44,293 bases of DNA from assembly GCA_012329065.1 (NCBI GenBank), contig JAAXPZ010000055.1:1-44293 (forward strand), written 5' to 3'. The position numbers and the translations under genes were made by a program. The notes below the pieces were generated by a model, which was not told the DNA's origin, made no database searches, and saw nothing but the letters and a program-made list of their open reading frames with translations. Positions 28,336-35,899 of the stretch are shown here, in pieces. Source of the stretch: Sulfurovum sp. Its GTDB lineage: Bacteria; Campylobacterota; Campylobacteria; Campylobacterales; Sulfurovaceae. Position 1 is the first letter of the stretch. Each line of letters begins with the position of its first letter.

Positions 28336-29210
28336 GCGTACATCCTTTTGAAATTTGCCTCTTTTCTGCACTTGGAGCAGATGGTTGTATCTAACTTTTT
28401 GACATCATCATGCACATAGCCTTTGCCTAATAATCCTCTAGATGGTGGCATATAAGAATCTCCGCAACTACTACAATCACTAGGTTTTATTATTTCCGAA
28501 TTGACATCTTCAAATTTCTCACTCTGTAGCTTAACGGTGTCAAAGCTATTGGTAGAAAAGATAGCTCCAGTTGGACAGAAGTAAGCACAGTTTCCGCAGT
28601 AGCAGCAGGAGTTGTGCCAGATATTATGTACATGACCTTGTGCTATTTCAGTAATTTTGATAGCAGTAGAAGGACAAACTGTCTCACAAGTCCTACAGGC
28701 AGTACACATATCAGGGTTTAAATCCATTCTTCCCCTAAAGCTCTCTGGGGCAGAAAAGTCTTTAAAAATAGTATCAATGGTTTTTGGAATATCCTCACCA
28801 TTCATTACCTGATTAAGTACCTTTATACCTTTTGCAATCCCCTCTGCAATCGATTGAGGTCTTGGAGGGCAGCCTGCCACATTGACATTGACATCAACTA
28901 TTTTATCAGTTGGTCCGTTGATTGCATATGAGTCTCTAAAAATACCGCAAGTCACTGCGCAAGTGCCTACCCCAACAACCACATAGGGATGTCGTATCTT
29001 GCCCACTGCACTTTTCAAAAAAGACTCACTTCTGGCAGTTAGTGGGCCTGTAATTGCAATGATATTCGCATCTTTAATATCCTCTACCATCTCTACACCC
29101 AAAGTCGATACTCCAAATTTCTCGACCAGTATAGTTGGCATAAATTCAACATCACATCCGTTACAGCTTCCAGTATTTATCCTGAATAGCTTTGGCACAA
29201 CTTCGCTCAT
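28332..29210 (-). CDS. Hydrogenase small subunit fused to ferredoxin domain
   Basis: A 292-residue fusion. Residues 1-150 are the NuoB/HycG-type small subunit with the proximal cluster cysteines in NTGSCNGCDVEFMP, VGVGTCAVTCGIF and VAGCPPRPQSI. Residues 165-225 hold two [4Fe-4S] motifs (CTACRTCETVCPS and CCYCGNCAYFCPTGA). The tail adds two further CxxC pairs (CSSC and CSKC), possibly a zinc site. In Coo systems the two parts are separate genes (cooL, cooX). GAGGA precedes the ATG. It is the first gene of the operon, and no membrane subunit gene (CooM/K, HycC/D, EchA/B type) is present on either side. Confidence 0.92.
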   Translation of the reverse strand: MSEVVPKLFRINTGSCNGCDVEFMPTILVEKFGVSTLGVEMVEDIKDANIIAITGPLTARSESFLKSAVGKIRHPYVVVGVGTCAVTCGIFRDSYAINGPTDKIVDVNVNVAGCPPRPQSIAEGIAKGIKVLNQVMNGEDIPKTIDTIFKDFSAPESFRGRMDLNPDMCTACRTCETVCPSTAIKITEIAQGHVHNIWHNSCCYCGNCAYFCPTGAIFSTNSFDTVKLQSEKFEDVNSEIIKPSDCSSCGDSYMPPSRGLLGKGYVHDDVKKLDTTICSKCRKEANFKRMYA

Positions 29211-29275
29211 ATTAAATCCTCAAAATTTATAAAAATTAAGGCTAACAGAACAAAGCTTGATTTTTTATTATTATC

Positions 29276-29293
29276 ACTGAATAGCTATTCAGT
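29276..29293. promoter_or_regulatory. Perfect 18-base palindrome upstream of hydrogenase operon
   Basis: ACTGAATAGCTATTCAGT reads the same on both strands and lies 66 bases before the first hydrogenase gene. On the minus strand a TAATAAT -10-like box follows it closely. It is a good candidate operator for a dimeric regulator. The form loosely resembles ArsR/SmtB-type sites (TGAA..TTCA), but the regulator is not identifiable. Confidence 0.5.
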
Positions 29294-29481
29294 AACTTAT
29301 GGATATAGTAACGAAATTATGGGCTATATCTAACTGTTATGCCAACATAACTAATATCCCTATTTGCACCAATAGTAACAACAAAATATTTATTTTGGAG
29401 ATATATAATAATGCTTTTGGTTATCAAGATAAATAGCTTATCAACTAAATATCAATTAATTTACTATTTGTGGTTTTTGTG

Positions 29482-29487
29482 TATAAT
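29482..29487 (+). promoter_or_regulatory. -10 box (TATAAT) of tRNA-Sec
   Basis: A consensus TATAAT, preceded by TGTG, 19 bases before the 5' end of the mature tRNA. Confidence 0.5.
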
Positions 29488-29505
29488 AGCGTTCTCCCAA
29501 ACAAA

Positions 29506-29605
29506 TGGGGGGCATGTGACCCTGGTGGGCACCCCGGGCTTCAAACCCGTGTGTCTGGGCGGTTGACCGTCTGGAGGGAGGTTCGATTCCTCCGCCTTCT
29601 CGCCA
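29506..29605 (+). tRNA. selC: Selenocysteine tRNA, anticodon TCA
   Basis: About 100 bases including encoded CCA. The anticodon loop is CTTCAAA (anticodon TCA, reading UGA). The long extra arm is GGGCGG with CCGTCT around TTGA. The T arm is GGAGG-TTCGATT-CCTCC, and the 3' acceptor strand is GCCTTCTC followed by G and CCA. All this is typical of bacterial tRNA-Sec, so the organism probably makes selenoproteins such as formate dehydrogenase. The 5' acceptor strand is unusual: TGGGGGGC gives three G.U pairs and a T/C mismatch at the first pair. The exact 5' end (29506 or 29507) is therefore uncertain. Confidence 0.88.
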
Positions 29606-29641
29606 ATATATGCTGAGTTCAACCCTTTAGTACAACACACC

Positions 29642-29845
29642 TCAAATCAGGCAACTATTCAGACTTTCTCGTATTTGTACAATATATACATGCTTATTGA
29701 AATATGCTTCAATATCTTCTTTGATTGCCACTAGTCCAAATGTGGTGTATGAAAATGGTTTTATGTTGTTCTCCTTTTGGGTTATGTTTGGTTTGCCAAA
29801 TTTAAAATATTTAACAGCTCCCAACCTCACATGGCACGGCAGCAC
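29642..29845 (-). pseudogene. Small ORF, possible remnant of a nucleotidyltransferase C-terminus
   Basis: The 67-codon frame has coding-like sequence only from about residue 24 on (KENNIKPFSYTTFGLVAIKE, then DIEAYFNKHVYIVQIRESL). This resembles the last part of MNT-type nucleotidyltransferases (a helix followed by a K-VDLV-like strand). AAAAGGAGAACAAC precedes the point where the conserved part begins, but the codon there is ATA, not a start. The N-terminal part of the frame overlaps, in another frame, the tail of the broken YidD-like gene. Probably a decayed fragment; the family link is weak. Confidence 0.3.
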
Positions 29846-30710
29846 CTACGCCACATGCAGATGCAGAAGAACCAACTGCATCTCCACCACAAGAAGCTCC
29901 ACTGCAGACCACACAATAATCTCCACCACAAGAAGTTCCATCTCTGCGTTTGTCTTTCTTTAAGATTTCATAAGCTTCTTTACACTACTTGGTTGAAGCT
30001 CTATAGGCTTTCATACCTGCGATAAATCCAGCTTTTTTAAATGCCTCTTTGGTTGTGCTAGAACAAGTTCCATCTTGATAGAGTTCTCCTTTAGCACATT
30101 GGTACTTTTTTCTAGGGGAGAGAAATTTTTGGTAGATAGCTATCAAGAGTAGACCTATTTCTCGTAAGAGAAACAGTGGGATTATCAGCAAAAGTAACCA
30201 TGGTGATATTCTCATATTAATACGCAATAAACCGTTATCTTGAAATTTTATATCTTTTACAGAAGAGAACCAAGAGATTTTATCTAAAGCTTTTATAGGG
30301 ATTTTAATAGCTTCTAATCTACTTTTCAATACACCCTTAACCTCTTTTATTTGTATCAATTTATTGACCTTTAAAGAGAGAAGTTCAAATGATAACAATT
30401 TACCATGTAATTTTGGTATCGCTTTACTAAGTACAATTATGTTCATAGATTTTTTAGGCAGAAACTTAGCAAATTTATTTACATGACTTACTTTTACAGA
30501 TGCACTTACTTTAGACTCCACAATATTGCGTGATATACCTAATATATCAATGTGATTGATAGTTACAACAAAGCCTTTTTTATCAATGTTTATAGGTAAC
30601 TTTTTATCCAAAGCGTTTTTAATAGTAGATTGCTCTATTTCTAAAGTATAGCTATAAAATAATGAACCCAATAGTAAAATAACTACAAAATATCTTAAGT
30701 AATTTGACAT
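29811..30710 (-). pseudogene. YidD-like membrane protein gene split by an in-frame amber codon
   Basis: The first 241 codons encode a signal or anchor segment (MSNYLRYFVVILLLGSLFYS), a soluble domain resembling the DUF1439 lipid-binding fold, and a membrane helix. A YidD-type module follows (LLIAIYQKFLSPRKKYQCAK, then CSSTTKEAFKKAGFIAGMKA). A TAG stands at 29985-29987 directly after RASTK. The same frame stays open for 57 more codons, starting CKEAYEILKKDKRRDGTSCG and continuing as a Gly/Cys-rich tail with eight cysteines up to TAA at 29811. CKEAYEILKKDKRRD looks like the natural continuation of the family, so a GAG or CAG codon probably became TAG. Either a recent nonsense mutation or read-through. 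YidD helps membrane protein insertion. Confidence 0.7.
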
Positions 30711-30943
30711 AAATATATTCCCCTAAAATAATACGATAAGAATTTTATCATAAGTTAGGTTATATTTTATCTGTCAAGCACCCCAGCTCCCAATACCTAT
30801 TTCCATTAAACCCAAACTCTTGAATGAGATCTAGCTCTAGCTTGTGTGTAGTCTTAGTGTGGCTTATATGTCGTTTAGGGTTGCTATCTTATGTTCCATA
30901 TTATTTTCTTTCTATGCAGATAGTGGTGGCTTCAGTCCCACCT
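30711..30943. other. Spacer with possible coding relic
   Basis: No intact gene. On the minus strand around 30770-30870 a short open stretch reads KTTHKLELDLIQEFGFNGNR, then YWELGCLT, which looks like decayed coding sequence, but it has no start and I cannot name it. Confidence 0.3.
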
Positions 30944-31573
30944 TTATAAATTATTGGGACTAAAATCTCCACTTCTAAGAGTTCGCATTATCTCTATTGT
31001 TTCATTGTCTATGGTAGTATTACGTTCTTTTAAATGCTTCAATATCATATCAAATCTCTCTTCATCTAGGTGCTGACCAAATTTAAATTTACACGACACA
31101 GTACTAGGCACTATCTTCACCACTGCTGTGGCTCCCAGTGCTTTATCATAGGCTGCATTGCTAAAAGGTTTGTAGTCTCCCTCTGGTTGGAGCTTTTGCA
31201 TCATCGCTTCAAACATCATGGCTTTCTCTTCTCTGTTTTCTACCACCTCTGCCACACCATCTATACTAACAGACTTAAAAAAGTGTGTCGCAGGACATGC
31301 CAAGCCATCGGTAGAGCTAAAAAATGAAGCGATTATAGAGTAGCTCTCCACCACAGAGAAAGAGACATGAGGGTTTTGCTTTAGCATCTTCATCTTTTTG
31401 TTCTTTAACGCACCATAAAAATAGATGTTCTCCTCTATTTGTACAAAGTTTAGAGGTACCGCATAAGCTTTAGTTTCGTTACATACTGCTAGCGTACCGT
31501 ACTCTGCTTTTTCTAGTACTTCGTTTATGATATTTTTGTCTGTGATTTGGAATACTTTTTTACGGTTTTCCAT
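30944..31573 (-). CDS. Pyridoxamine 5'-phosphate oxidase-related flavin-binding protein
   Basis: A 209-residue split-barrel protein of the PNPOx-like/NimA group. It has the typical opening (ITDKNIINEVLEKAEYGTLA, then YAVPLNFVQIEENIYFYGAL) and VSFSVVESYSII. Such proteins bind FMN or a related cofactor and reduce small molecules; the substrate cannot be told. It directly follows the EamA transporter gene with no gap, and both diverge from a MocR regulator, suggesting one function unit linked to vitamin B6 or an amine. Confidence 0.85.
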   Translation of the reverse strand: MENRKKVFQITDKNIINEVLEKAEYGTLAVCNETKAYAVPLNFVQIEENIYFYGALKNKKMKMLKQNPHVSFSVVESYSIIASFFSSTDGLACPATHFFKSVSIDGVAEVVENREEKAMMFEAMMQKLQPEGDYKPFSNAAYDKALGATAVVKIVPSTVSCKFKFGQHLDEERFDMILKHLKERNTTIDNETIEIMRTLRSGDFSPNNL

Positions 31574-32461
31574 TTAGTGCCTTACTGTATTTAATGTTTT
31601 TATAGGCATTCTCTTTCCAAGCCATACAAACCATACTACCAATGTAGAGAAGACAAATATTTGAATATTTAGCTTTTCGTCAAGTAAGTAATATGATGCT
31701 ATTAATGTTATAAATGTTTGCATCAATTGTACTTGACTCACTCTTGCTATACCTCCGATAGAAAGTCCCTTGTACCAGAAAAAGAAACCAAATAATTGAC
31801 TCATAACTGTTAAATATAAAAAACCAAAATAGGTAGATAATGGAAAATCAAATAATCTATTGGGTACATAATAAATAGTTGGCAATACAATAAAAGGAAA
31901 TGAAAGTACCAATGCCCAACAAATCACTTGCCATCCTCCTAGTTCTATAGAGAGTTTAGCACCTACTGCATAGCCCATACCAACCAATGAAACTGCTATA
32001 AATAAATTTAAATCGGCATACTGAAATGAACCACCACCTTCCCATAATGCATATACAATAACCAGTGATGTACCTATGAAACTTACCACCCAAAACGAGA
32101 AACTAGGCTTGTCTTTAGAAATTATAGTACCAAATACAGCTGTTACTAGAGGCAAAACACCAATGACTACTGCACCATGAGATGCAGGTACCGACTGCAT
32201 TGCTATGGCTGTGAAAATAGGAAATCCTATTACCACTCCTAGGGCAACTACTACTAGTTGATATATTTGTTTTTTTGTTGGTATATCTTTTGAAAATTTC
32301 CATAATAGAACAATAGCAATAAATGTAGCAAAGACAGAACGACCCAAACCAATAAATATAGGATTAAGGTAAGGTATTATCATCTTAGTCATCGGTAAAG
32401 TCAATCCAAAAATTGTTACTCCCAATAAACCTAACAACATTCCTTTAGTTTCTTTTTTCAT
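31574..32461 (-). CDS. EamA/DMT-family transporter
   Basis: A 295-residue membrane protein with ten hydrophobic segments in two EamA repeats (GMLLGLLGVTIFGLTLPMTK at the start, then IGLGRSVFATFIAI, and FLYLTVMSQLFGFFFWYKGL in the second half). It would export or import small metabolites such as amino acids. AGGAGGTAAT precedes the ATG. First gene of the two-gene operon with the PNPOx-like gene. Confidence 0.9.
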   Translation of the reverse strand: MKKETKGMLLGLLGVTIFGLTLPMTKMIIPYLNPIFIGLGRSVFATFIAIVLLWKFSKDIPTKKQIYQLVVVALGVVIGFPIFTAIAMQSVPASHGAVVIGVLPLVTAVFGTIISKDKPSFSFWVVSFIGTSLVIVYALWEGGGSFQYADLNLFIAVSLVGMGYAVGAKLSIELGGWQVICWALVLSFPFIVLPTIYYVPNRLFDFPLSTYFGFLYLTVMSQLFGFFFWYKGLSIGGIARVSQVQLMQTFITLIASYYLLDEKLNIQIFVFSTLVVWFVWLGKRMPIKTLNTVRH

Positions 32462-32495
32462 ATTACCTCCTACAAATTTTTATGCTATTATACGT

Positions 32496-32511
32496 CTTAT
32501 CTGTACTTATC
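32496..32511. promoter_or_regulatory. Direct repeat CTTATC x2, candidate MocR site
   Basis: CTTATC occurs at 32496 and 32506, exactly ten bases apart, in the 87-base spacer between the EamA operon and the MocR gene. MocR regulators often bind direct repeats. No binding data can be inferred from sequence. Confidence 0.35.
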
Positions 32512-32548
32512 ACAAGATACAAAATATTTATAATTTTAAAGGACAGTT

Positions 32549-33919
32549 TTGTATATATTGGACGAAAAGAGCAAAATCCCATTACACCTACAGCTCTACA
32601 ATGAGCTAAAAAATAACATCAGCACCAACTACCAAGCAGGAGATAAACTCCCCTCCATACGCAAAGTAGCTACGCTTTACAACCTTAGTAAAACCACAGT
32701 AGAGTCTGCCTATTCTCAGCTATATGCAGAAGGGTACATAGAGAGCCGTCCCAAATCTGGGTATTATGTGAGTGAGCTATATTTTGATGCCTTTAAGTCT
32801 AATGCACCTCAATCCTCTACACCAAAAACACAAATATATAGATATGATTTCTTTCCTGCACAATTATGTGCAAAAGATTTTCCACTCAAAACATGGAAGC
32901 GTTTGGCTACCAAGGCACTAGATGACTCTACAGATTTTGGGAGTTACCCCGATGGTCAAGGTGAGTTGGTGCTTCGAGAGCAAATAGACAAATATCTTAT
33001 GGCTTCGCGTGGGGTAGTCTGTACCGCTGAACAGATAGTCATTACATCAGGTTTTATAGACAGCATGAGACTACTAGCCTCCTTGCTCAAAAAGACCCAT
33101 ACACACTTTGGCATCGAACATCCAGGGTATCGTATAGCACGCAAAGTCTTTGATGAATTTGGATACCACATAGACTACATCGATGTTGATGACAAAGGTG
33201 TCAGTCTACAAAGCATTAAGCAAAGCAAAGCCCAAATACTCTACATCACACCCTCTCATCAATACCCCACAGGCGTGAGTATGCCCATTACACATCGTCA
33301 TAAGCTCCTAGAACTTATGCACCAAAGAAAGGGACTCATCATAGAAGATGACTACGACAGCGAACTACGCTACACTACCCGCCCCATCCCTGCGTTGCAA
33401 GGCTTAGACAAGTATGATTCTGTAGCATATCTAGGTACTTTTGCAAAATCTCTCTCACCTGCTATCCGTGTAGGCTATATGGTGCTGCCACAGTGGCTGC
33501 TCACACGATACAAAGAGAGCTACGATGCCCACTTCGCCAAAGTTTCACTATCTACACAGCTTACCCTCTCGCGTTTCATGGCAGAAGGACACTACGACAG
33601 ACATATACGCAAAATGAGAACCCTCAACCGTAAAAAACACAATCTCATGCGTGACACCCTAAAAGCCACACTAGGTGACAGCATGCAGATAGTCACAGAG
33701 GGAGGAGGACTAGCCATCCTCATACACCCTACTGTACCTTTTGATTGGGAAAAATTTAAGAGTTTAGCAGAAGAAGCTCATATCAAAATTTACCTTGCCA
33801 AAGAACGCTGCGGTGGAGAGTTTGAAGCTGTGCGTATGGGCTTTGGTGGGCTTAGTGAAGAGGAGATTTTGGAGGGAGTAAAAGTGTTTGGTGGGGTGTG
33901 GAGAGGGGCTATGGTTTAA
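32549..33919 (+). CDS. MocR-type transcription regulator (GntR plus aminotransferase domain)
   Basis: A 456-residue regulator with an N-terminal GntR winged helix (HLQLYNELKNNISTNYQAGD, KLPSIRKVATLYNLSKTTVE, about residues 12-60). A fold-type I aminotransferase domain binds PLP through the lysine in GTFAKSLSPAIRVGYMV (about residue 300). The domain also shows TPSHQYPTGVSM and IEDDYDSELRY. It reads PLP or an amino-compound and controls neighbouring genes. The start is TTG at 32549 with AAAGGA upstream, and the family start MYILDEKSKIPLHLQLY supports it. Divergent from the EamA/PNPOx operon, its likely target. Confidence 0.92.
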   Translation: MYILDEKSKIPLHLQLYNELKNNISTNYQAGDKLPSIRKVATLYNLSKTTVESAYSQLYAEGYIESRPKSGYYVSELYFDAFKSNAPQSSTPKTQIYRYDFFPAQLCAKDFPLKTWKRLATKALDDSTDFGSYPDGQGELVLREQIDKYLMASRGVVCTAEQIVITSGFIDSMRLLASLLKKTHTHFGIEHPGYRIARKVFDEFGYHIDYIDVDDKGVSLQSIKQSKAQILYITPSHQYPTGVSMPITHRHKLLELMHQRKGLIIEDDYDSELRYTTRPIPALQGLDKYDSVAYLGTFAKSLSPAIRVGYMVLPQWLLTRYKESYDAHFAKVSLSTQLTLSRFMAEGHYDRHIRKMRTLNRKKHNLMRDTLKATLGDSMQIVTEGGGLAILIHPTVPFDWEKFKSLAEEAHIKIYLAKERCGGEFEAVRMGFGGLSEEEILEGVKVFGGVWRGAMV

Positions 33920-34379
33920 ATAATATCATATTTAGCAGACTGTTACTAATTCTAAAATCAGACTTTTTAAAGGTATCAACAATCTTGGCAATTTCTCTTT
34001 TAGACATCTTGTTCTCCAGATACAAAAACCTCAATATACCCACTAAACCCACAATCTTAATACCTTTTTCTTGTGCATATTTAAACCTTTTTTTCATCAA
34101 TAATAAGAGGTAAGTCTTTTTCTAAAGCCAAAGTAATTGCTGCTGATTCACCGCTATCTAACTCTACATGTATGGTGTTGAACAGTGAGCTATCTTTATA
34201 TTTTTCAACAACAATAAATCCTTTTTTCATCTGTTTGTCCAAATAGTTTTTTGCATACTCTTTTTGTGTTACTTCTTGATGCACTTCATAGGGAATGATA
34301 GCAGTTTTAACAAACGCTTTCAGTATACGAAACTCGTCTATGTTGATAAGTGTAATTAAAACTGTTGCATCTGAAACTA
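33909..34379 (-). pseudogene. DUF3368 PIN-like toxin, frameshifted
   Basis: Two frames together make one DUF3368 protein: IVSDATVLITLINIDEFRIL (from 34376), then ELDSGESAAITLALEKDLPL up to LIIDEKK. After a shift it continues as RFKYAQEKGIKIVGLVGILR and ends SDFRISNSLLNMILFK. The shift lies in a run of seven A at about 34089-34095; eight A would restore the frame. No ATG, GTG or TTG exists at the expected start just after the antitoxin stop, where the codon is ATA. PIN-like toxins are usually RNases. The gene follows its antitoxin directly, and its 3' end overlaps that of the MocR gene by 11 bases. Probably inactive. Confidence 0.75.
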
Positions 34380-34718
34380 TTATTTTTTGGTAATCTTTTT
34401 GGCTACTTTTAATTGAGCATCTAGTTCATCTGCATCATATTCCATCCAATCTATGCCATGATGATTCAGTATTTGCATCGCCTCTTGCTTGTCTATTCCC
34501 ATAATCTCCGCCATCTTTCCCATAGAGATAAGCTCCTGCTTATACTGCTCTAGTGCTACAGTTTTTTTGATGCCCATTGAGAGTGTATCATCATTAAGCG
34601 GTATCGTGATACCTATGGGTTTACCATACTTAGTGACAAATACAGACTCGTTGTTTTCTAGGTATTTGGTCATATTGGACGGGTTGTTTTTGAGGTCTCT
34701 TATAGATACTGTTTGCAT
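34380..34718 (-). CDS. Antitoxin: Phd/YefM-type N-terminus with UPF0175-like C-terminus
   Basis: A 112-residue protein. Residues 1-45 follow the Phd/YefM fold (TVSIRDLKNNPSNMTKYLEN, VFVTKYGKPIGITIPL), which binds DNA. The C-terminal part (MGIDKQEAMQILNHHGIDWM, EYDADELDAQL) matches UPF0175, the usual partner of DUF3368 toxins. The pair is a type II toxin-antitoxin module with the antitoxin first. AAGGAAGGC is upstream of the ATG. The toxin next to it is broken, so the antitoxin may now act only on itself or on related toxins. Confidence 0.8.
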   Translation of the reverse strand: MQTVSIRDLKNNPSNMTKYLENNESVFVTKYGKPIGITIPLNDDTLSMGIKKTVALEQYKQELISMGKMAEIMGIDKQEAMQILNHHGIDWMEYDADELDAQLKVAKKITKK

Positions 34719-34856
34719 ATGCCTTCCTTTATTTAAAATACTATGTTTTGTGGGTACATTATAGTGAAATGTCTAATCTATTTCAATAACCTACAAAATC
34801 TATATTTTCTGCATCACTTATCCAATGTAAGTTTTCAATTTTCATCTATCTACTCT

Positions 34857-35228
34857 TCACCCATTCTTCCTCATCTCTTCATCACAAACCATAACCTCAC
34901 CAACTTCACTGCCCACCTCATCACCCCAAACTAACATTTGTTCAAAGATAGGTATGAGTCCTTTCCCATAAGATGTAATGGTATATTCAACTTTTGGAGG
35001 GACTACTGGGTAGACTTTTCTAGTGACAAGTTGATTTTTTTCCAAATCTCGTAAGGTTTGGGTGAGCATTTTTTGGGTGATGCCGTCTAATTTTTTACGA
35101 ATTTCTCCATAGCGTAAAGTCTCATCTCTCAGATACCAAAGTATAAGCCCCTTCCACTTGCCAGACACCATGTCAAGGGCAAAGGCGAAAGAACAGGCAT
35201 ACTCTTTTTCATCATATTTTAGCTTCAT
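34857..35228 (-). CDS. HxlR-family transcription regulator
   Basis: A 123-residue winged-helix regulator: CSFAFALDMVSGKWKGLILW, LRYGEIRKKLDGITQKMLTQ, LRDLEKNQLVTRKVYPVVPP, VEYTITSYGKGL. HxlR proteins often sense electrophiles or redox stress through a cysteine; here the cysteine at about residue 12 is in the usual place. The start at 35228 has AAAAGGAACCTA upstream and matches the family; a longer frame to 35369 reaches over the neighbour's promoter. Divergent from the MdaB-like reductase, which it likely controls. Confidence 0.9.
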   Translation of the reverse strand: MKLKYDEKEYACSFAFALDMVSGKWKGLILWYLRDETLRYGEIRKKLDGITQKMLTQTLRDLEKNQLVTRKVYPVVPPKVEYTITSYGKGLIPIFEQMLVWGDEVGSEVGEVMVCDEEMRKNG

Positions 35229-35334
35229 TAGGTTCCTTTTAGTATGTATATACCTTTTTGGGTAGTTCTTGACATAATAACATATTGATGATAAAGTTTC
35301 AATATCTAATAATTTATAACAAAAAAGGCACACC

Positions 35335-35886
35335 ATGAACATACTTGTAGTAACAGGTGGATATTCCATCTTTGATGCAAAGGGTCAACTCAACGGTTTT
35401 TTAGCACATTTAACAGAAAAGAACCTCAGTGATAAAGGGCATAAGGTTAAATTTTCAGACACCACTAAAGATACCTATGATGTAGACAGAGAGGTAGAAA
35501 AACTTCTTTGGGCAGAGAGCATCATCTATATCACACCCATCATGTGGTTCAACATGCCAGCCCCTATGGTAGAGTGGTTAGACAAAGTGCTTCTCTATGA
35601 AAAAACCTTTGTCATCACAGAAGAGTATGGAGAAGGCGGACAGCTCTTGGCAGACAACTTCATGATAGTAGCTACCTCAAACATGAAAAGCTCAGACCTA
35701 GGCAAAGGCTTTGTGATGAAAGACACGCCTCATATAGATGGCGTACTACAGCCACTCATCATGACAAACAATTATCTAAATGTAAGAAATCAAATACCTA
35801 CATTTCATGCAGGAGATGTCATAGCAGGCGATACTTCATGGATAGAAGATGCGTATTTAAATCATTTAGATAAACATATTAAATAA
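35335..35886 (+). CDS. mdaB: NAD(P)H-dependent quinone reductase, MdaB-like
   Basis: A 183-residue flavodoxin-fold reductase. It has the FMN loop ILVVTGGYSIFDAKGQLNGF, then IIYITPIMWFNMPAPMVEWL and the C-terminal FHAGDVIAGDTSWIEDAYLN. MdaB reduces quinones by two electrons and protects against oxidative stress. TTGACA lies 67 bases upstream with a plausible -10. Divergent from the HxlR gene and followed 13 bases later by the chimeric ORF that starts like a nitroreductase. Confidence 0.9.
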   Translation: MNILVVTGGYSIFDAKGQLNGFLAHLTEKNLSDKGHKVKFSDTTKDTYDVDREVEKLLWAESIIYITPIMWFNMPAPMVEWLDKVLLYEKTFVITEEYGEGGQLLADNFMIVATSNMKSSDLGKGFVMKDTPHIDGVLQPLIMTNNYLNVRNQIPTFHAGDVIAGDTSWIEDAYLNHLDKHIK

Positions 35887-35899
35887 AAAGGTCATACAT

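Larger units (their letters stand above)
29211..29505. other. Spacer between hydrogenase operon and tRNA-Sec
   Basis: AT-rich, non-coding as far as I can see. It holds the 18-base palindrome (29276-29293) and, on the plus strand, a TATAAT box at 29482-29487 that fits the tRNA-Sec gene. I see no ORF with a ribosome-binding site. Confidence 0.6.

Noticed and set aside
29985-29987. Selenocysteine or pyrrolysine insertion at the broken YidD-like gene, given the nearby tRNA-Sec
   Set aside because: The codon is TAG, not TGA, so tRNA-Sec cannot read it. No tRNA-Pyl or pyl gene is visible, so a nonsense mutation is simpler.
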